Made by a program: the position numbers and the translations under genes. Positions 10,576-20,035 of a stretch of 64,000 nucleotides of DNA are shown here, piece by piece. Numbering within the stretch: the stretch's first letter is position 1; each line of letters begins with the position of its first letter. Under the pieces are notes generated by a model. That model searched no databases and had not been told where the DNA came from. It saw only the letters and a list, made by a program, of their open reading frames with translations. Origin of the DNA: Selaginella moellendorffii (taxonomy: Eukaryota > Streptophyta > Lycopodiopsida > Selaginellales > Selaginellaceae); contig NW_003314262.1 in NCBI RefSeq assembly GCF_000143415.4, positions 5,023,131-5,087,130 of the forward strand, in the 5' to 3' direction.

Positions 10576-12317
10576 TTAAGGGGGCCTTGCATTTACAAGA
10601 TAAATACCAGCGAGTGTGATCGTAGCTCCCAAAATTTGAGCGCCATTGAGGCTTTCATCCAAAACAAGATATCTACAAACAAGAAGCTTTTAAATCATGG
10701 AAAAAATGCTCCACGCTTACCCAAAAAAAGCCGCAAACATTGGTGTGAGAAATGTCAAAGAACTCAGCTTCGTGAGGCTCCCTGCAGAACTCACAAACTC
10801 AAAACTTTCAATCACGCTAGAGTCGAAGAAAATCCTTCCTTTTCTCTCACCTTTGGTGGCGTTGTAGAAGAACACACCATAGCTTATAGCACTCCCAAAG
10901 ATCGAGGTGTAAGCTAGAGAAGCCCAGTCACTAACCATGAGATCTTCCAAGTGACCATTCAAGGCGGGCTCGTTGTTAGACGCTGCGAGGAGTAACAATG
11001 GCAAGCCACCAATTATCATATGCTGCGAGAGAAAACAAAACAGAGTTTTTCGAGCTTGAAAGTTTCATGGTTTGCGTACCCAGCCAGTTGCCATGATCGG
11101 ATCCGAGAACTTGCACACCCAGCGAACCAAGAGCGTGCCAAGAGCCATGCTTTGAGCAGCGAGGAGCATATACCACTCTCCGCTGCTCCAAAAACTGGAG
11201 GAGAATTCTATGCCACCACCGGAGGAAAGTAGTGCTCCCAAGGATTCAGCTGGAACCTGTGGCAAATTCCAGTGAGACGATGCAAGAACTATGAAGCTTG
11301 TGATCACCTCCAGCAGCAAAAGCCCCGCTACGCCTAGAAGAAGTCCCAAAACTCCCAGAGGCTTGATCGTTTCGTTGAACAGGATCGACGCGAGAATGGC
11401 TACTGTCAAAGGCTGCGAATCTATGATAACCTGCATGAATTCTAAGTGAGCAAAGAACAGTTTTTGATTCTATGATCGCAAGAACTTACACTTCCAAGTC
11501 CAGCGCTTGTTTTCCCAAGTCCTGCTGCTAGGAATCCCTGGACAGTGTTCGAAGTGAATGAAACAAATCGAGGAGAAAACTCCGCAAACCTGGAAGCACG
11601 ACGCATCGACGATGCTGAAGATGAGAATGCTAAGCCATGCATACAGCCCCGACGGCTGCTTCCGGCCTCGCAAGCTCGCAAATCCGACTAGCAGCAATCC
11701 AGCCGGGACAAGCCGCGTCGATGCAACGAAGTAAGGTCCCGCCTTTGGAAGAACTCCTTTCATGGCCACCATAGCCGTGCCCCAGAAAAAGAACGGAGAT
11801 ATCAGGAGGAGATTGTCTAGCAGCGCTGTGTCTAAAGCTCCCGAGCTCCCGGTTTGATCCATTCTCTTCTCGGCGCTGCTGAAAGCCTTGCTGCTGCTTG
11901 CTGGGTCCGATGAATCGATCGCTCTGGACGAGACAGTGCCGCCGAATCTAAAGTCGCTCTCCAAGTCCCTGTAGACACACTCCACATCTGTGCCTGTTCC
12001 AACGCAGTCCATCTCCTCAAAACTGGTCGGGATTTTTCTCCCATTTTCGAGCAGCTCGGGTTTGCCGACGAATTTGGTCTCGACGATTTCAGCTTCGCTC
12101 TCGACTTTCTTGCACAACACTCGAAACTCGTGTCTGGATCGTATGATTCTTTGATGGTGGCACTGATCCAAGCAAGATATAACGCATTCATCTCAAACCC
12201 AGATGGAAAATCTCTTACCGGGAAGAAAGCTCTCCCGAGAAGAGAGCTCGCATCCTTGACAGGCAGCCGAATTCCTCTGTGAATCCTGGAAGCGCCCAAA
12301 TGGCTCGAGGCAGCCAT
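10576..12317 (-). CDS. plastid-type EamA/DMT family transporter (WAT1-related, At3g02690-like), intact copy
   Basis: Drug/metabolite transporter superfamily membrane protein with two EamA repeats; the Arabidopsis relative is predicted chloroplastic. Seven exons (12219-12317, 11590-12162, 11490-11537, 11080-11430, 10851-11022, 10721-10781, 10576-10672) join in frame to 466 aa. The N terminus is transit-peptide-like (MAASSHLGASRIHRG). The family block DCVGTGTDVECV precedes about ten hydrophobic helices, starting LLISPFFFWGTAMVAMKGVLPKAG and including FLAAGLGKTSAGLGS, SGEWYMLLAAQSMALGT and YTSIFGSAISYGVFFY. The ATG at 12317 is used; the in-frame codon at 12326 is GTG. The substrate is unknown. 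The gene is the right end of a damaged tandem array. Confidence 0.88.
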
Positions 12318-12834
12318 AGCTGCCACGATACACGATACCTCGGATCAAATGCCGCCGTTGGATCTTCATTTTGAATGAATCTCCGTCAACCCTAAGAGGA
12401 AATCTTCGCTTGCCACGATCGAACCCGCGACCTCGAACAGCCTTGCCACGTGGCAGCCTTCCTTCTTCTTCTTTTTTCCAGTATAAAGCAAGTATTTCGA
12501 AAGCCCTAACAGACAGGTCTGGTAGCGCAAAAATCTGCGCATTGCTTGTTTGCTCCTCTCCTCCGATCGCGGCGCTAGGTCGATTCTTTGATTCTCTCAG
12601 TGATCAGCATTGCAGTCAATCAGCGCCGGATTCTATGAAATCGCCATCAGCGAATGCGAGATGAGAAGGACATGCGACGTTCGTGATCGGTGTCGCCATG
12701 TCCGGCACGGTTCTTGCGATACAGGAGCCCTCTCCAGTTCTAGGGCAGCTTTCTCGAAATGCACAGTGAGTTCTCTCTTCTTTTTTCTCCCTTGTTCTTT
12801 GGCTTCTTTGTTTTCTTCTCATTGCTGTGGAAAA
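12318..12834. other. intergenic region between transporter and MOK kinase; probable 5' UTR
   Basis: About 517 bp between the divergent starts of the transporter and the MOK kinase. It contains a short upstream reading frame beginning with an ATG near 12698 and a possible GT donor near 12768, so a 5' UTR exon of the kinase is plausible. No protein-coding gene was recognised. Confidence 0.5.
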
Positions 12835-15012
12835 ATGGACTCTTTAGAGTATCGTATGATATGCAAGAAAGGCGAAGGCACCTTCTCGGAGGTGCTGAAA
12901 GCACAATGCCACAAATCCAACAAATATGTAGCTATCAAATGTATGAAGAACACTTTCGACAGTTTAGAACAGGTGACTTATCTGTTTATCCTCTTTTCTT
13001 TTTCTCATCCGTGTAGTTTATCTCATTTGCTCAGGTCACCAATCTCCGAGAAATCCAGGCTTTGCAGAGGCTTTCACCTCACACGAATGTGATAAAGCTC
13101 TTGGAAGTTCTCTAGTAAGATAACCATTCGCTTTGTTTAAATGTGGTGCTTACGTTCGTCAGTAATGTTTTTTCTGCAGCGATCAGCCTACGGGAAGGTT
13201 AGCGTTAGTTTTCGAGCTCATGGACATGAACATCTACGAATTGATCCGCGGGAGGCGAACCTATGTTTCCGAAGACCGGATCAAGAGCTATATGTTTCAG
13301 CTCTTAAAAGGTATGCTGACTGTTACAACGCTGAGCTGACAGATTCTTTCTTTTTCAGCAATGGATCACATGCACAGAAACGGTATTTTCCATCGAGACA
13401 TAAAGCCAGAAAACATCTTAATCATGGAAGAATCCCTCAAGGTACTGTGTTTCTCAGCTGTAACCTGTGTGGTTCTAATGTTTTTTACATGTGAATTGCA
13501 GCTTGCAGACTTGGGAAGTTGTCGAGGTGTTTATTCAAAGCAGCCATACACTGAATACATCTCGACAAGATGGTAACAAACTCGCTGAGGCTTCTTATTG
13601 CTTTTTACGAGAAGATGGTAACCAGAAAATTAATAATCCGAGTTTTGGTCCATTTCTCGTTTTCAAGCATAAACTGCAGGTATCGAGCCCCGGAATGCCT
13701 TCTTACAGACGGCTACTACAATTACAAAATGGATATGTGGGGAGTTGGATGCGTCTTTTTCGAGATTATTAGTTTGTTTCCTCTTTTTCCAGGTATATTC
13801 TCTTGTGGAAGCATCAAACAGGACTCATCTGCTCTTTCCAGGAACTAATGAGTTGGATCAAATACAAAAAATTCATAAAGTCATGGGAACACCTCCACAA
13901 CAGCTGCTAGACAAAATGAGGAGGTATTAGATCCGTTTTTCGGCTTTGTTTCCAAAGTCTCTGTTTTGTCAGCAGGAGATCTCAGCATGCGGATTTTAAG
14001 TTCCCCCAGCAAGACGGGACTGGGATCGCAAGGCTCATTCCTCATGCGTCACCGGCTTGCGTTGAGCTTCTAAACAAACTCCTTGCTTATAACCCGGATG
14101 ACAGGTTTGTGAATTTGCTTGCAACTAAACATGTCAGAAATTTTTTTTGTAGCAGGATATCGGCCAGGCAGGCGCTGAGACATCCTTACTTCAAGGAGCT
14201 GCGCGAGAAGGAAAAGCTACAGCAGGCCTTTGCGAATGCTAACAGGGCTAACAGTCTGCGGCCGTCGCCAAGGTACTGGCAGAAAGCTCGGTTTCGCACT
14301 TTGTAAAACTTTTATCCATTGCAGTCATCGCAGACTAGCCATGCACGACGTTTCCCCTCAAAAGTCGAAAGACGAGGATGCAAAGCTGCAAGGCCTGGGG
14401 ACTGGGAATCCGAGTGCCGCAAGCACACCACGATCAATGGCTAGTACACAGCTTCCGTGCCTCAACGTGAATAGCAAAGCTAAAGAGGTACTACGCTATT
14501 GTTTTGTCGTGAGGTTTTTCTCAGTTCCGTTTTAGCTTTCACAGGACGGGAAAGACACAGGTGGTTCCAGTCCTTTATCTCATGCTGGGGATTCACGAAC
14601 GCCAGCGACGTTAACTTCTGTTAGCTCCGCTGTATCAGTGAATGTTGGTGGAGCTACAGACGCTGGGAGTTCTTGCATGGATTTAGACGGCGGTGGCGGC
14701 GGCGGGTGTAGCAGCTCTACTCATGGATTGCCACCGATCAAGAACAGCTATACGTTGTCCATGCTTTCTCCAAAGCCGCAGCTCTCAAGTCTACACAGGC
14801 ACTCACATTATCATTCACCAAAGGTACTCCCCTTCTGTTTCTTTCTTTGAGACTGATGGTTTTGGCCTCAGGCACATAGTGTCAAAGGTGTGAAGATCGT
14901 GAAAGGCACCAAGAGCCACCGTGTTCTTCCGGAGCTATCGCCCAAGAGCATCTCCGGAGGATACAAGCCCGGGGAGCCGCCGCCTTACAAGAAGCGAGCC
15001 AATTCCAAGTAA
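12835..15012 (+). CDS. MOK: MOK/RAGE-type MAPK-related protein kinase
   Basis: Serine/threonine kinase of the MAK/ICK/MOK branch, which acts in cilia in animals and algae. About eleven short-intron exons. Kinase landmarks in order: GEGTFSEV loop, VAIK lysine, NLREIQALQRLSPHTNV, ELMDMNIYELIRGRR, catalytic FHRDIKPEN, then LADLGSCR (DLG instead of the usual DFG), the activation loop YSKQPYTEYISTRWYRAPE with the MAPK-like TEY, TDGYYNYKMDMWGVGCVFFEI, FPGTNELDQIQKIHKVMGTP and the end of the lobe at ARQALRHPYFKE. STRWYRAPECLLTDG next to NELDQIQKIH is specific to MOK rather than MAK. A low-complexity Ser/Gly/Pro-rich tail ends at KKRANSK. The start at 12835 matches the family N terminus; a longer 5' exon cannot be excluded. 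Confidence 0.9.
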
Positions 15013-15268
15013 GGGAGCGTCGTTTTGTTTGTTTCGCCAATCGATTCTCCAATCAATTTCTCACAAATGTTTGTCATTCCAGGTACACAAGTCCATACTC
15101 GCAAAAGTATATCAATCACCTCGCAGCGACATTGGTTTGACAAAAGAAAAATGCGAGACTTTTGCTTGCCATCGACAAAAAGGAAAAGCCAATTTTTCTC
15201 TGTATAATCAAACAAGGGAGACCACATTATATTTGTTGGCAGGAGAAGCAGAAAACTACGTGCAATTC

Positions 15269-16147
15269 ATGGATAGGAATTACTGCCTCATTGGCATACT
15301 TTTTACTCTCATTCTTTTACCAGCGAGTCGCGCAGTAGATCTTCAATATGGCGGAATTCGAAGGCTAACAAGGCCAATCGCAACGATAGTAATGACAGCG
15401 ATTAGAGACCTCATCCAAAAATCCACGAGATCGCCTTGGCTATCAATGGGCTATAGCTTCACACGGAGCATTCCTGTCGGAGGAGGATATTTCGTCCATA
15501 TAAGGATTTGGATCACTGTTCCTCTTCGCAATGGGCTCACAGCCTTCGCTCCATCGTCTTTCCAAGAATCGACGCTGGAAATTCGGCAACAGCTCTTTGA
15601 TATTCTCCGCTACGTTTGGGAGTTTGTGGTCGGCATGCGCATGGAATTTATGAGCGCCGTGGAGGGAATCTATGGAATCGAGTACCACCGCTCTACAAAT
15701 CCCCGCGACGAGCTGCTCAGTGTTAATCACGCCGCTTATAATCGCTTCCAAAGCGTGGTTAGCAGTGGCAGCGAGAGCGTCTCTAAGACCAACTTAGTGA
15801 GTAATACCCCGTTTAAGTACCTGCGCGATTCGCTAATCTCCACCAGCCTTCGCTATAAGCTGGAGATGCGAGGCGGCTGTTACCTCGTGTTGTACGACAC
15901 AGCTTTTCACAATGACATTTGGACCAGTGGCACGTACGGACTTGGCTATGGATGCTTCGTGGAGCTCGAGCCCAGCCCTAACCTGGCGATCTATGACGAA
16001 GGTGGGAAGCTTGTGAGGTATCTCTACGAATCTGGCTGTGACAACTGCGATCGATCGTCGGCGCTGGTCGTCCAGGACGATGGGAATGTGGTGCTCTATC
16101 TGACCGACACTGGCGAGGCGATCTGGGCTACCGGGACGAATCGCTAA
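15269..16147 (+). CDS. secreted B-lectin domain protein, tandem copy 1
   Basis: Single-exon protein of 292 aa. A signal peptide (MDRNYCLIGILFTLILLPASRA) is followed by about 165 residues with no domain I recognise (motifs HIRIWITVPLRNGLTAF and MSAVEGIYGIEYHRS). A C-terminal GNA-like (bulb-type) lectin domain covers about residues 180-292. In the lectin domain the third sugar site fits QxDxNxVxY exactly (QDDGNVVLY); the first two are degenerate (GGCYLVLYD, PSPNLAIYD), so perhaps only one site binds mannose. Four conserved cysteines (GGC, GYGC, SGCDNC) suggest disulfides. The ATG at 15269 is chosen because it begins the signal peptide; the longer open frame upstream is UTR. Likely extracellular; a defence role is possible but not shown. 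Confidence 0.8.
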   Translation: MDRNYCLIGILFTLILLPASRAVDLQYGGIRRLTRPIATIVMTAIRDLIQKSTRSPWLSMGYSFTRSIPVGGGYFVHIRIWITVPLRNGLTAFAPSSFQESTLEIRQQLFDILRYVWEFVVGMRMEFMSAVEGIYGIEYHRSTNPRDELLSVNHAAYNRFQSVVSSGSESVSKTNLVSNTPFKYLRDSLISTSLRYKLEMRGGCYLVLYDTAFHNDIWTSGTYGLGYGCFVELEPSPNLAIYDEGGKLVRYLYESGCDNCDRSSALVVQDDGNVVLYLTDTGEAIWATGTNR

Positions 16148-16256
16148 GCCAGGAAATGGATTTTCTGTGAAAATATCCGAGCGATCCAGCGCTGAGGCAG
16201 GAAATCGATTCTTCTGTGAAAAAACTCGAGCAATCCAGCGGCATTGTTTCCCTCTC

Positions 16257-16606
16257 TCAAATGTTTACGCTGGGATCCTCTAGACGTGGCTCCCGGCGGG
16301 CGGCTCTCCGGATTTCCTCCGCCACAGCCCTGTAATCGGCGGCCTGTGCGACGATCACAGCTGTGAGATCGATCTGGGACGCAATCTACGTACTGTGTTG
16401 AGGCCGAATGCTCCGCCCAGGAGCCCTAGGAACCCACAAGCTCCAGCTCCCACGTAGAGCGTCGCGATCCCCAGGGCCTTGCTCGCGATCGCCGCTCCGG
16501 ATCCATGCGCGCCGGAATGCTTGAGCTTCCTGGCAACCAACAGCTGTGAAATCGACAATCCCGAGTAGATTGCCGGCAAACAGCACGTATCGGCGGTCTT
16601 CGCCAT
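16257..16606 (-). CDS. small two-helix membrane protein, TMEM242-like
   Basis: Proposed two-exon gene: exon 1 from the ATG at 16606 to 16394, a 50-nt GT-AG intron (16344-16393), and exon 2 16257-16343, giving 99 aa. It begins MAKTADTCCLPAIYSGL, has a first hydrophobic stretch near ISQLLVARKL, then SKALGIATLYVGAGACGFLGLLGG as the main helix. It continues FGLNT to AADYRAVAEEIRR across the splice. The pattern, a second helix followed by a D-(Y/F)-R-containing tail, resembles TMEM242, a mitochondrial inner-membrane factor for ATP-synthase c-ring assembly. Without splicing the frame would end SISQL about 14 residues past the donor. A copy of its 3' end was carried along when the neighbouring lectin gene duplicated. 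Confidence 0.6.
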
Positions 16607-16977
16607 AGCCAGAGCTTTAGGGTTTAGCGAAGACTTTATGGACTTTGATTGACTTTGCATTCAAAGAAAACTATTAGCAAAACCCTAAGTTCTATGATGT
16701 TATCAACTCAACTTGTGGCTGTAGCGATGAAATCCTGTTGTTCTGTGAGCTCAATTTTGAAATTTTTAAACTTTACAACAATAGACCAATTCTTTGTTTT
16801 GTTTCGCCAATGTATTGCTATATAAATCACCTTGCGTGACTTTTGTTAGGAAGAGCCCCATTTTCTCTGTCAATCAAACAAAGCTAAACAACAAAACAAG
16901 GAAAAAATTTCATCGTTGACAATAGCAAGTTTCGAGCAGATTATAAACATGTGGTATTAATACTAACTACATCCTCC

Positions 16978-17844
16978 ATGGGGCGATTTAGTTGCATCGC
17001 CATAGTTCTCATTCTTATTTTCTCACCAGTGTGTGGAGTTTATATAGAATGGGGTGGCAGTAGTGCGCTATCGAGATCGATAGTAACCGTCATAGTTACT
17101 GCGATTAGAAATCTCATCGTGGTTAGCACAAGAAGGCCTTGGATATCAACAGCCTTTAGCATTACACGAAGCGTTCCTATCGGAGGAGGACACTTCGTCC
17201 ATATAAGAATTTGGATCACTACCCCTCTTCGCAATGGCCTCACAGCCTTCTCTCCATTTTCTTCCCAAGTATCGGCTTTGGAAATTCGACGCGATCTATT
17301 GGATATTCTCCGCAACATTTGGGAAGTTGTGGTTGCAGAAGGAGTCGAATTTATGAGTGCCGTGGAGGGAATCTATGGAATCGAGTACCACCGCTCTACA
17401 AATCCCCGTGACGAGCTGCTTGGCGTTAATCCCGCCGCACACTACCAAAGCGTGCTTAGCAGTGGCAGCGAGAGCGTCTCTAAGACCAACTTAGTGAGTA
17501 ACACGCCGTTTAAGTTCCTGCGTGATTCGCTAATCTCCACCAGCCTTCGTTACAAGCTGGAGATGCGAGGCGGCTGTCACGTCGCGTTGTACGACAGAGA
17601 TTTGCGCGACGATATTTGGGCCAGTGGCACGTACGGACTTGGCTATGGATGCTTCCTGGAGCTCGAGCCCAGCCCTAACCTGGCGATCTATGACGAAGGT
17701 GGGAAGCTCGTGAGGTATCTCTACGAATCCGGCTGTGACAACTGCGATCGATCGTCGGCGCTGGTCGTCCAGGACGATGGGAATGTGGTGCTCTATTTGA
17801 CCGACACTGGCGAGGCGATCTGGGCTACCGGGACGAATCGCTGA
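16978..17844 (+). CDS. secreted B-lectin domain protein, tandem copy 2
   Basis: Single exon, 288 aa, with the same architecture as copy 1. The signal peptide is MGRFSCIAIVLILIFSPVCG, followed by the uncharacterised N-terminal domain (RIWITTPLRNGLTAFSP, MSAVEGIYGIEYHRS) and the C-terminal B-lectin domain with one intact QDDGNVVLY site. The ATG at 16978 is used; the frame is open further upstream but only from a GTG. A TATA-like TATATAAA sits near 16817. The upstream block (about 16795-16900, TTTGTTTCGCCAAT and ATTTTCTCTGT) is also present upstream of the other copies. The lectin halves of the three copies are nearly identical while the N-terminal halves differ more. Confidence 0.8.
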   Translation: MGRFSCIAIVLILIFSPVCGVYIEWGGSSALSRSIVTVIVTAIRNLIVVSTRRPWISTAFSITRSVPIGGGHFVHIRIWITTPLRNGLTAFSPFSSQVSALEIRRDLLDILRNIWEVVVAEGVEFMSAVEGIYGIEYHRSTNPRDELLGVNPAAHYQSVLSSGSESVSKTNLVSNTPFKFLRDSLISTSLRYKLEMRGGCHVALYDRDLRDDIWASGTYGLGYGCFLELEPSPNLAIYDEGGKLVRYLYESGCDNCDRSSALVVQDDGNVVLYLTDTGEAIWATGTNR

Positions 17845-17919
17845 ACAAATTCTCAGCCAGGAAATCGATTCTTCATCCAGCGGCATTCCATCTTTCACCT
17901 TGTTCATGCTCAAATCAAA

Positions 17920-17985
17920 TTTGTTCACGCTGGGATTCTCTAGACGTGGCTGGCTCTTCCCCCACGGCCCTGTAATCGGCGGCCT
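17920..17985 (-). pseudogene. duplicated 3' end of the TMEM242-like gene
   Basis: About 65 bp downstream of lectin copy 2 match the last exon of the gene at 16257-16606 (minus-strand landmarks TTCACGCTGGGA, TCTAGACGTGG, CCCTGTAATCGGCGGCCT), with a deletion in the middle. Nothing of the upstream exon is present. It shows that the duplication unit of the lectin array extended into the neighbouring gene. Confidence 0.75.
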
Positions 17986-18328
17986 CAACAATCTCTTGTT
18001 TTAGGGCTAAAGTTGAAGGTAGTTAGTGGATCTTTGGATAAAAGTGCTCTTTATTTTTATTTGATCTATATATATATATATAAAATTTTGTGAAGGAGTT
18101 TTTTGTCTTTAAATACATAAACAAGTAATTGTTAACAACTCTTTGTTTTGTTGTATTGCTCGTCCATATCGCAAAAGGATACAACTACGCATGACTTTTG
18201 ATTGCTAGACAAGAAGAGGAGCTCCATTTTCTCTGTTGATCAAAGAAAAGAAAACAACAAAACAAGGATTATCGTTGACACATGTTGGGTTATAAACATG
18301 GGGCATTAATATTTGAACTACATGCTTC

Positions 18329-19201
18329 ATGGGTCGATCTAACAATCTTGACGACATCGCCATAGTTCTCATTCTTATCTTTTCACCAGTGTGTCGCGCA
18401 GTTGAAATAAAATGGGGTGGCAGTAGCGAGCTATCAAGAAACGTGGTAACGATCATATTTACTGCGATTAGAGATCTCATCCAGGCTACCACAAGAAGGC
18501 CTTGGATATCAACGGCCTTTAGCATTACACACAGCATTCCTATAGGAGGATACGTTGTCCGTATAAGAATTTGGATCACTGCCCCTATTCGCAATGGCCT
18601 CACAGCCTTCACTCCATTTTCTTCCCGAGAATCGGCCTTGGAAATTCGACGCCAATTCTATGATATTCTCTACCGCATTTGGGCACTTGTGGTCGCTGAA
18701 GGCGTGGAATACATGACTGCCGTGGAGGGAACCTATGGAATCGAGTACCACCGCAGAAATCCCCGCGACGAGCTGCTTAGTTTTAAGCCCGCAACTCTCT
18801 CCCAAAGCGTGGCTAGCAGTGGCAGCGAGAGCGTCTCTAAGGCCAACTTAGTGAGTAACACGCCGTTTAAGTACCTGCGCGATTCGCTAATCTCCACCAG
18901 CCTTCGCTATAAGCTGGAGATGCGAGGCGGCTGTTCCGTCGCGTTGTACGACAGAGATTTGAGCGACGATATTTGGGCCAGTGGCACGTACGGACTTGGC
19001 TATGGATGCTTCGTGGAGCTCGAGCCCAGCCCTAACCTGGCGATCTATGACGAAGGTGGGAAGCTTGTGACGTATCTCTACCAATCGGGCTGCGATAACT
19101 GCGATCAATCGTCAGCGCTTGTCGTCCAGGACGATGGGAATGTGGTGCTCTATCTGACCGACACTGGCGAGGCGATCTGGGCTACCGGGACGAATCGCTG
19201 A
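18329..19201 (+). CDS. secreted B-lectin domain protein, tandem copy 3
   Basis: Single exon, 290 aa. The N terminus MGRSNNLDDIAIVLILIFSPVCRA has a hydrophobic core like a signal peptide, with a more polar start than in copies 1 and 2. The N-terminal unknown domain (IRIWITAPIRNGLTAF, MTAVEGTYGIEYHRR) and the C-terminal B-lectin domain follow, with the QDDGNVVLY site and the SGCDNC cysteines kept. It has lost a few residues relative to the other copies around IPIGGYV and HRRNPRDE. It is the third member of the head-to-tail array. It stops 89 bp before the mitochondrial S7 gene. Confidence 0.8.
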   Translation: MGRSNNLDDIAIVLILIFSPVCRAVEIKWGGSSELSRNVVTIIFTAIRDLIQATTRRPWISTAFSITHSIPIGGYVVRIRIWITAPIRNGLTAFTPFSSRESALEIRRQFYDILYRIWALVVAEGVEYMTAVEGTYGIEYHRRNPRDELLSFKPATLSQSVASSGSESVSKANLVSNTPFKYLRDSLISTSLRYKLEMRGGCSVALYDRDLSDDIWASGTYGLGYGCFVELEPSPNLAIYDEGGKLVTYLYQSGCDNCDQSSALVVQDDGNVVLYLTDTGEAIWATGTNR

Positions 19202-19254
19202 GCCAGGAAGTCGATTCTTTTGTGCCAAAATTCGAGAAATCAATGTCTCAATTA

Positions 19255-19270
19255 GGATTTAGGGTTTATG
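19255..19270 (+). promoter_or_regulatory. telo-box upstream of mitochondrial S7
   Basis: TTTAGGGTTT (about 19258-19267) is a telo-box about 25 bp before the start codon, as is common for plant ribosomal-protein genes. The promoter space is at most 89 bp after lectin copy 3. Confidence 0.45.
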
Positions 19271-19290
19271 GTTTCTAGGGCAGAAGAAGA

Positions 19291-20028
19291 ATGGCGCAAT
19301 CTCTCCGCCTGATCGCGCGGCGCGGCGCACAATGCCGGGGCAGGACGAATGCGCTTGGCAGCGGCTGCACCGGATCCTTGCTCCGCCGGGATTTCCATGT
19401 AAGCGCCCCGAGCTCCAACAACTTCCTCCTCAACAGCCTCTTCCGCTTTGGCGGCCAGTCCTACCAGCAGCAGCAGCAGCAGCAGCAGCAGGCCGCCGCG
19501 GAGGCGCCGCCGCCCAAGGAGGAGCGGCGCGCGCGCAAGCCCCGGGAATACATGGAGCGATCGGCCGACACGCTCTCCTATGTCAAGGACCTCAACATCA
19601 AGCAGCGCCTCATGGTGAAGAAGTTCATGAACTCGTGCATGCGCCAGGGAAAGAAGACCAAGGCCCGGACGATGTGCTTCAAGGCGTTTGAGCGCCTGGC
19701 GAACCACGGCGACGTTCTCCACATCCTGGAGACCGCGGTAGAGAATGTGAAGCCGATCTGCGAGGTCCGGAGGGTGCGCGTCGCCGGGAGCACGCACAAC
19801 GTCCCCGCGGCCATCCCGCTCCACCGGCAGCAGAGCCTGTCCATGCGCTGGATCGTCCAGGCGGCCAGGAACCGGTTCAAGGCCAAGAAGAAGATGGGCA
19901 TGCCCAAGGCGCTGGCGGACGAGCTGCTGGATGCGTCCAAGAGAAGCGGCGCGGCGAGGAAGAAGCGGGATGATCTCCACCGGCTGGCCGAGGCGAACAG
20001 GACGCTGGCGCACTATCGGTGGTGGTGA
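19291..20028 (+). CDS. RPS7: mitochondrial ribosomal protein S7 (uS7m), nuclear-encoded
   Basis: Component of the mitochondrial small ribosomal subunit head. Single exon, 245 aa. The first roughly 95 residues form an Arg/Ser-rich presequence (MAQSLRLIARRGAQCRG, LLRRDFHVSAPSS) and a run of nine glutamines coded mostly by CAG, followed by a charged linker. The uS7 domain then starts (YVKDLNIKQRLMVKKFMNSCM). It carries the family signature AVENVKPICEVRRVRVAGSTH with NVPAAIPLHRQQSLSMRW, and ends in LAEANRTLAHYRWW. The length past the presequence fits bacterial S7. In many plants rps7 is still in the mitochondrial genome; here it has moved to the nucleus and gained a targeting sequence. Confidence 0.93.
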   Translation: MAQSLRLIARRGAQCRGRTNALGSGCTGSLLRRDFHVSAPSSNNFLLNSLFRFGGQSYQQQQQQQQQAAAEAPPPKEERRARKPREYMERSADTLSYVKDLNIKQRLMVKKFMNSCMRQGKKTKARTMCFKAFERLANHGDVLHILETAVENVKPICEVRRVRVAGSTHNVPAAIPLHRQQSLSMRWIVQAARNRFKAKKKMGMPKALADELLDASKRSGAARKKRDDLHRLAEANRTLAHYRWW

Positions 20029-20035
20029 CGGTCAA

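Noticed and set aside
14921-15268. N-terminal extension of lectin copy 1 (open frame from 14921)
   Set aside because: Overlaps the end of the MOK gene in another frame, and the signal peptide begins at the ATG at 15269.
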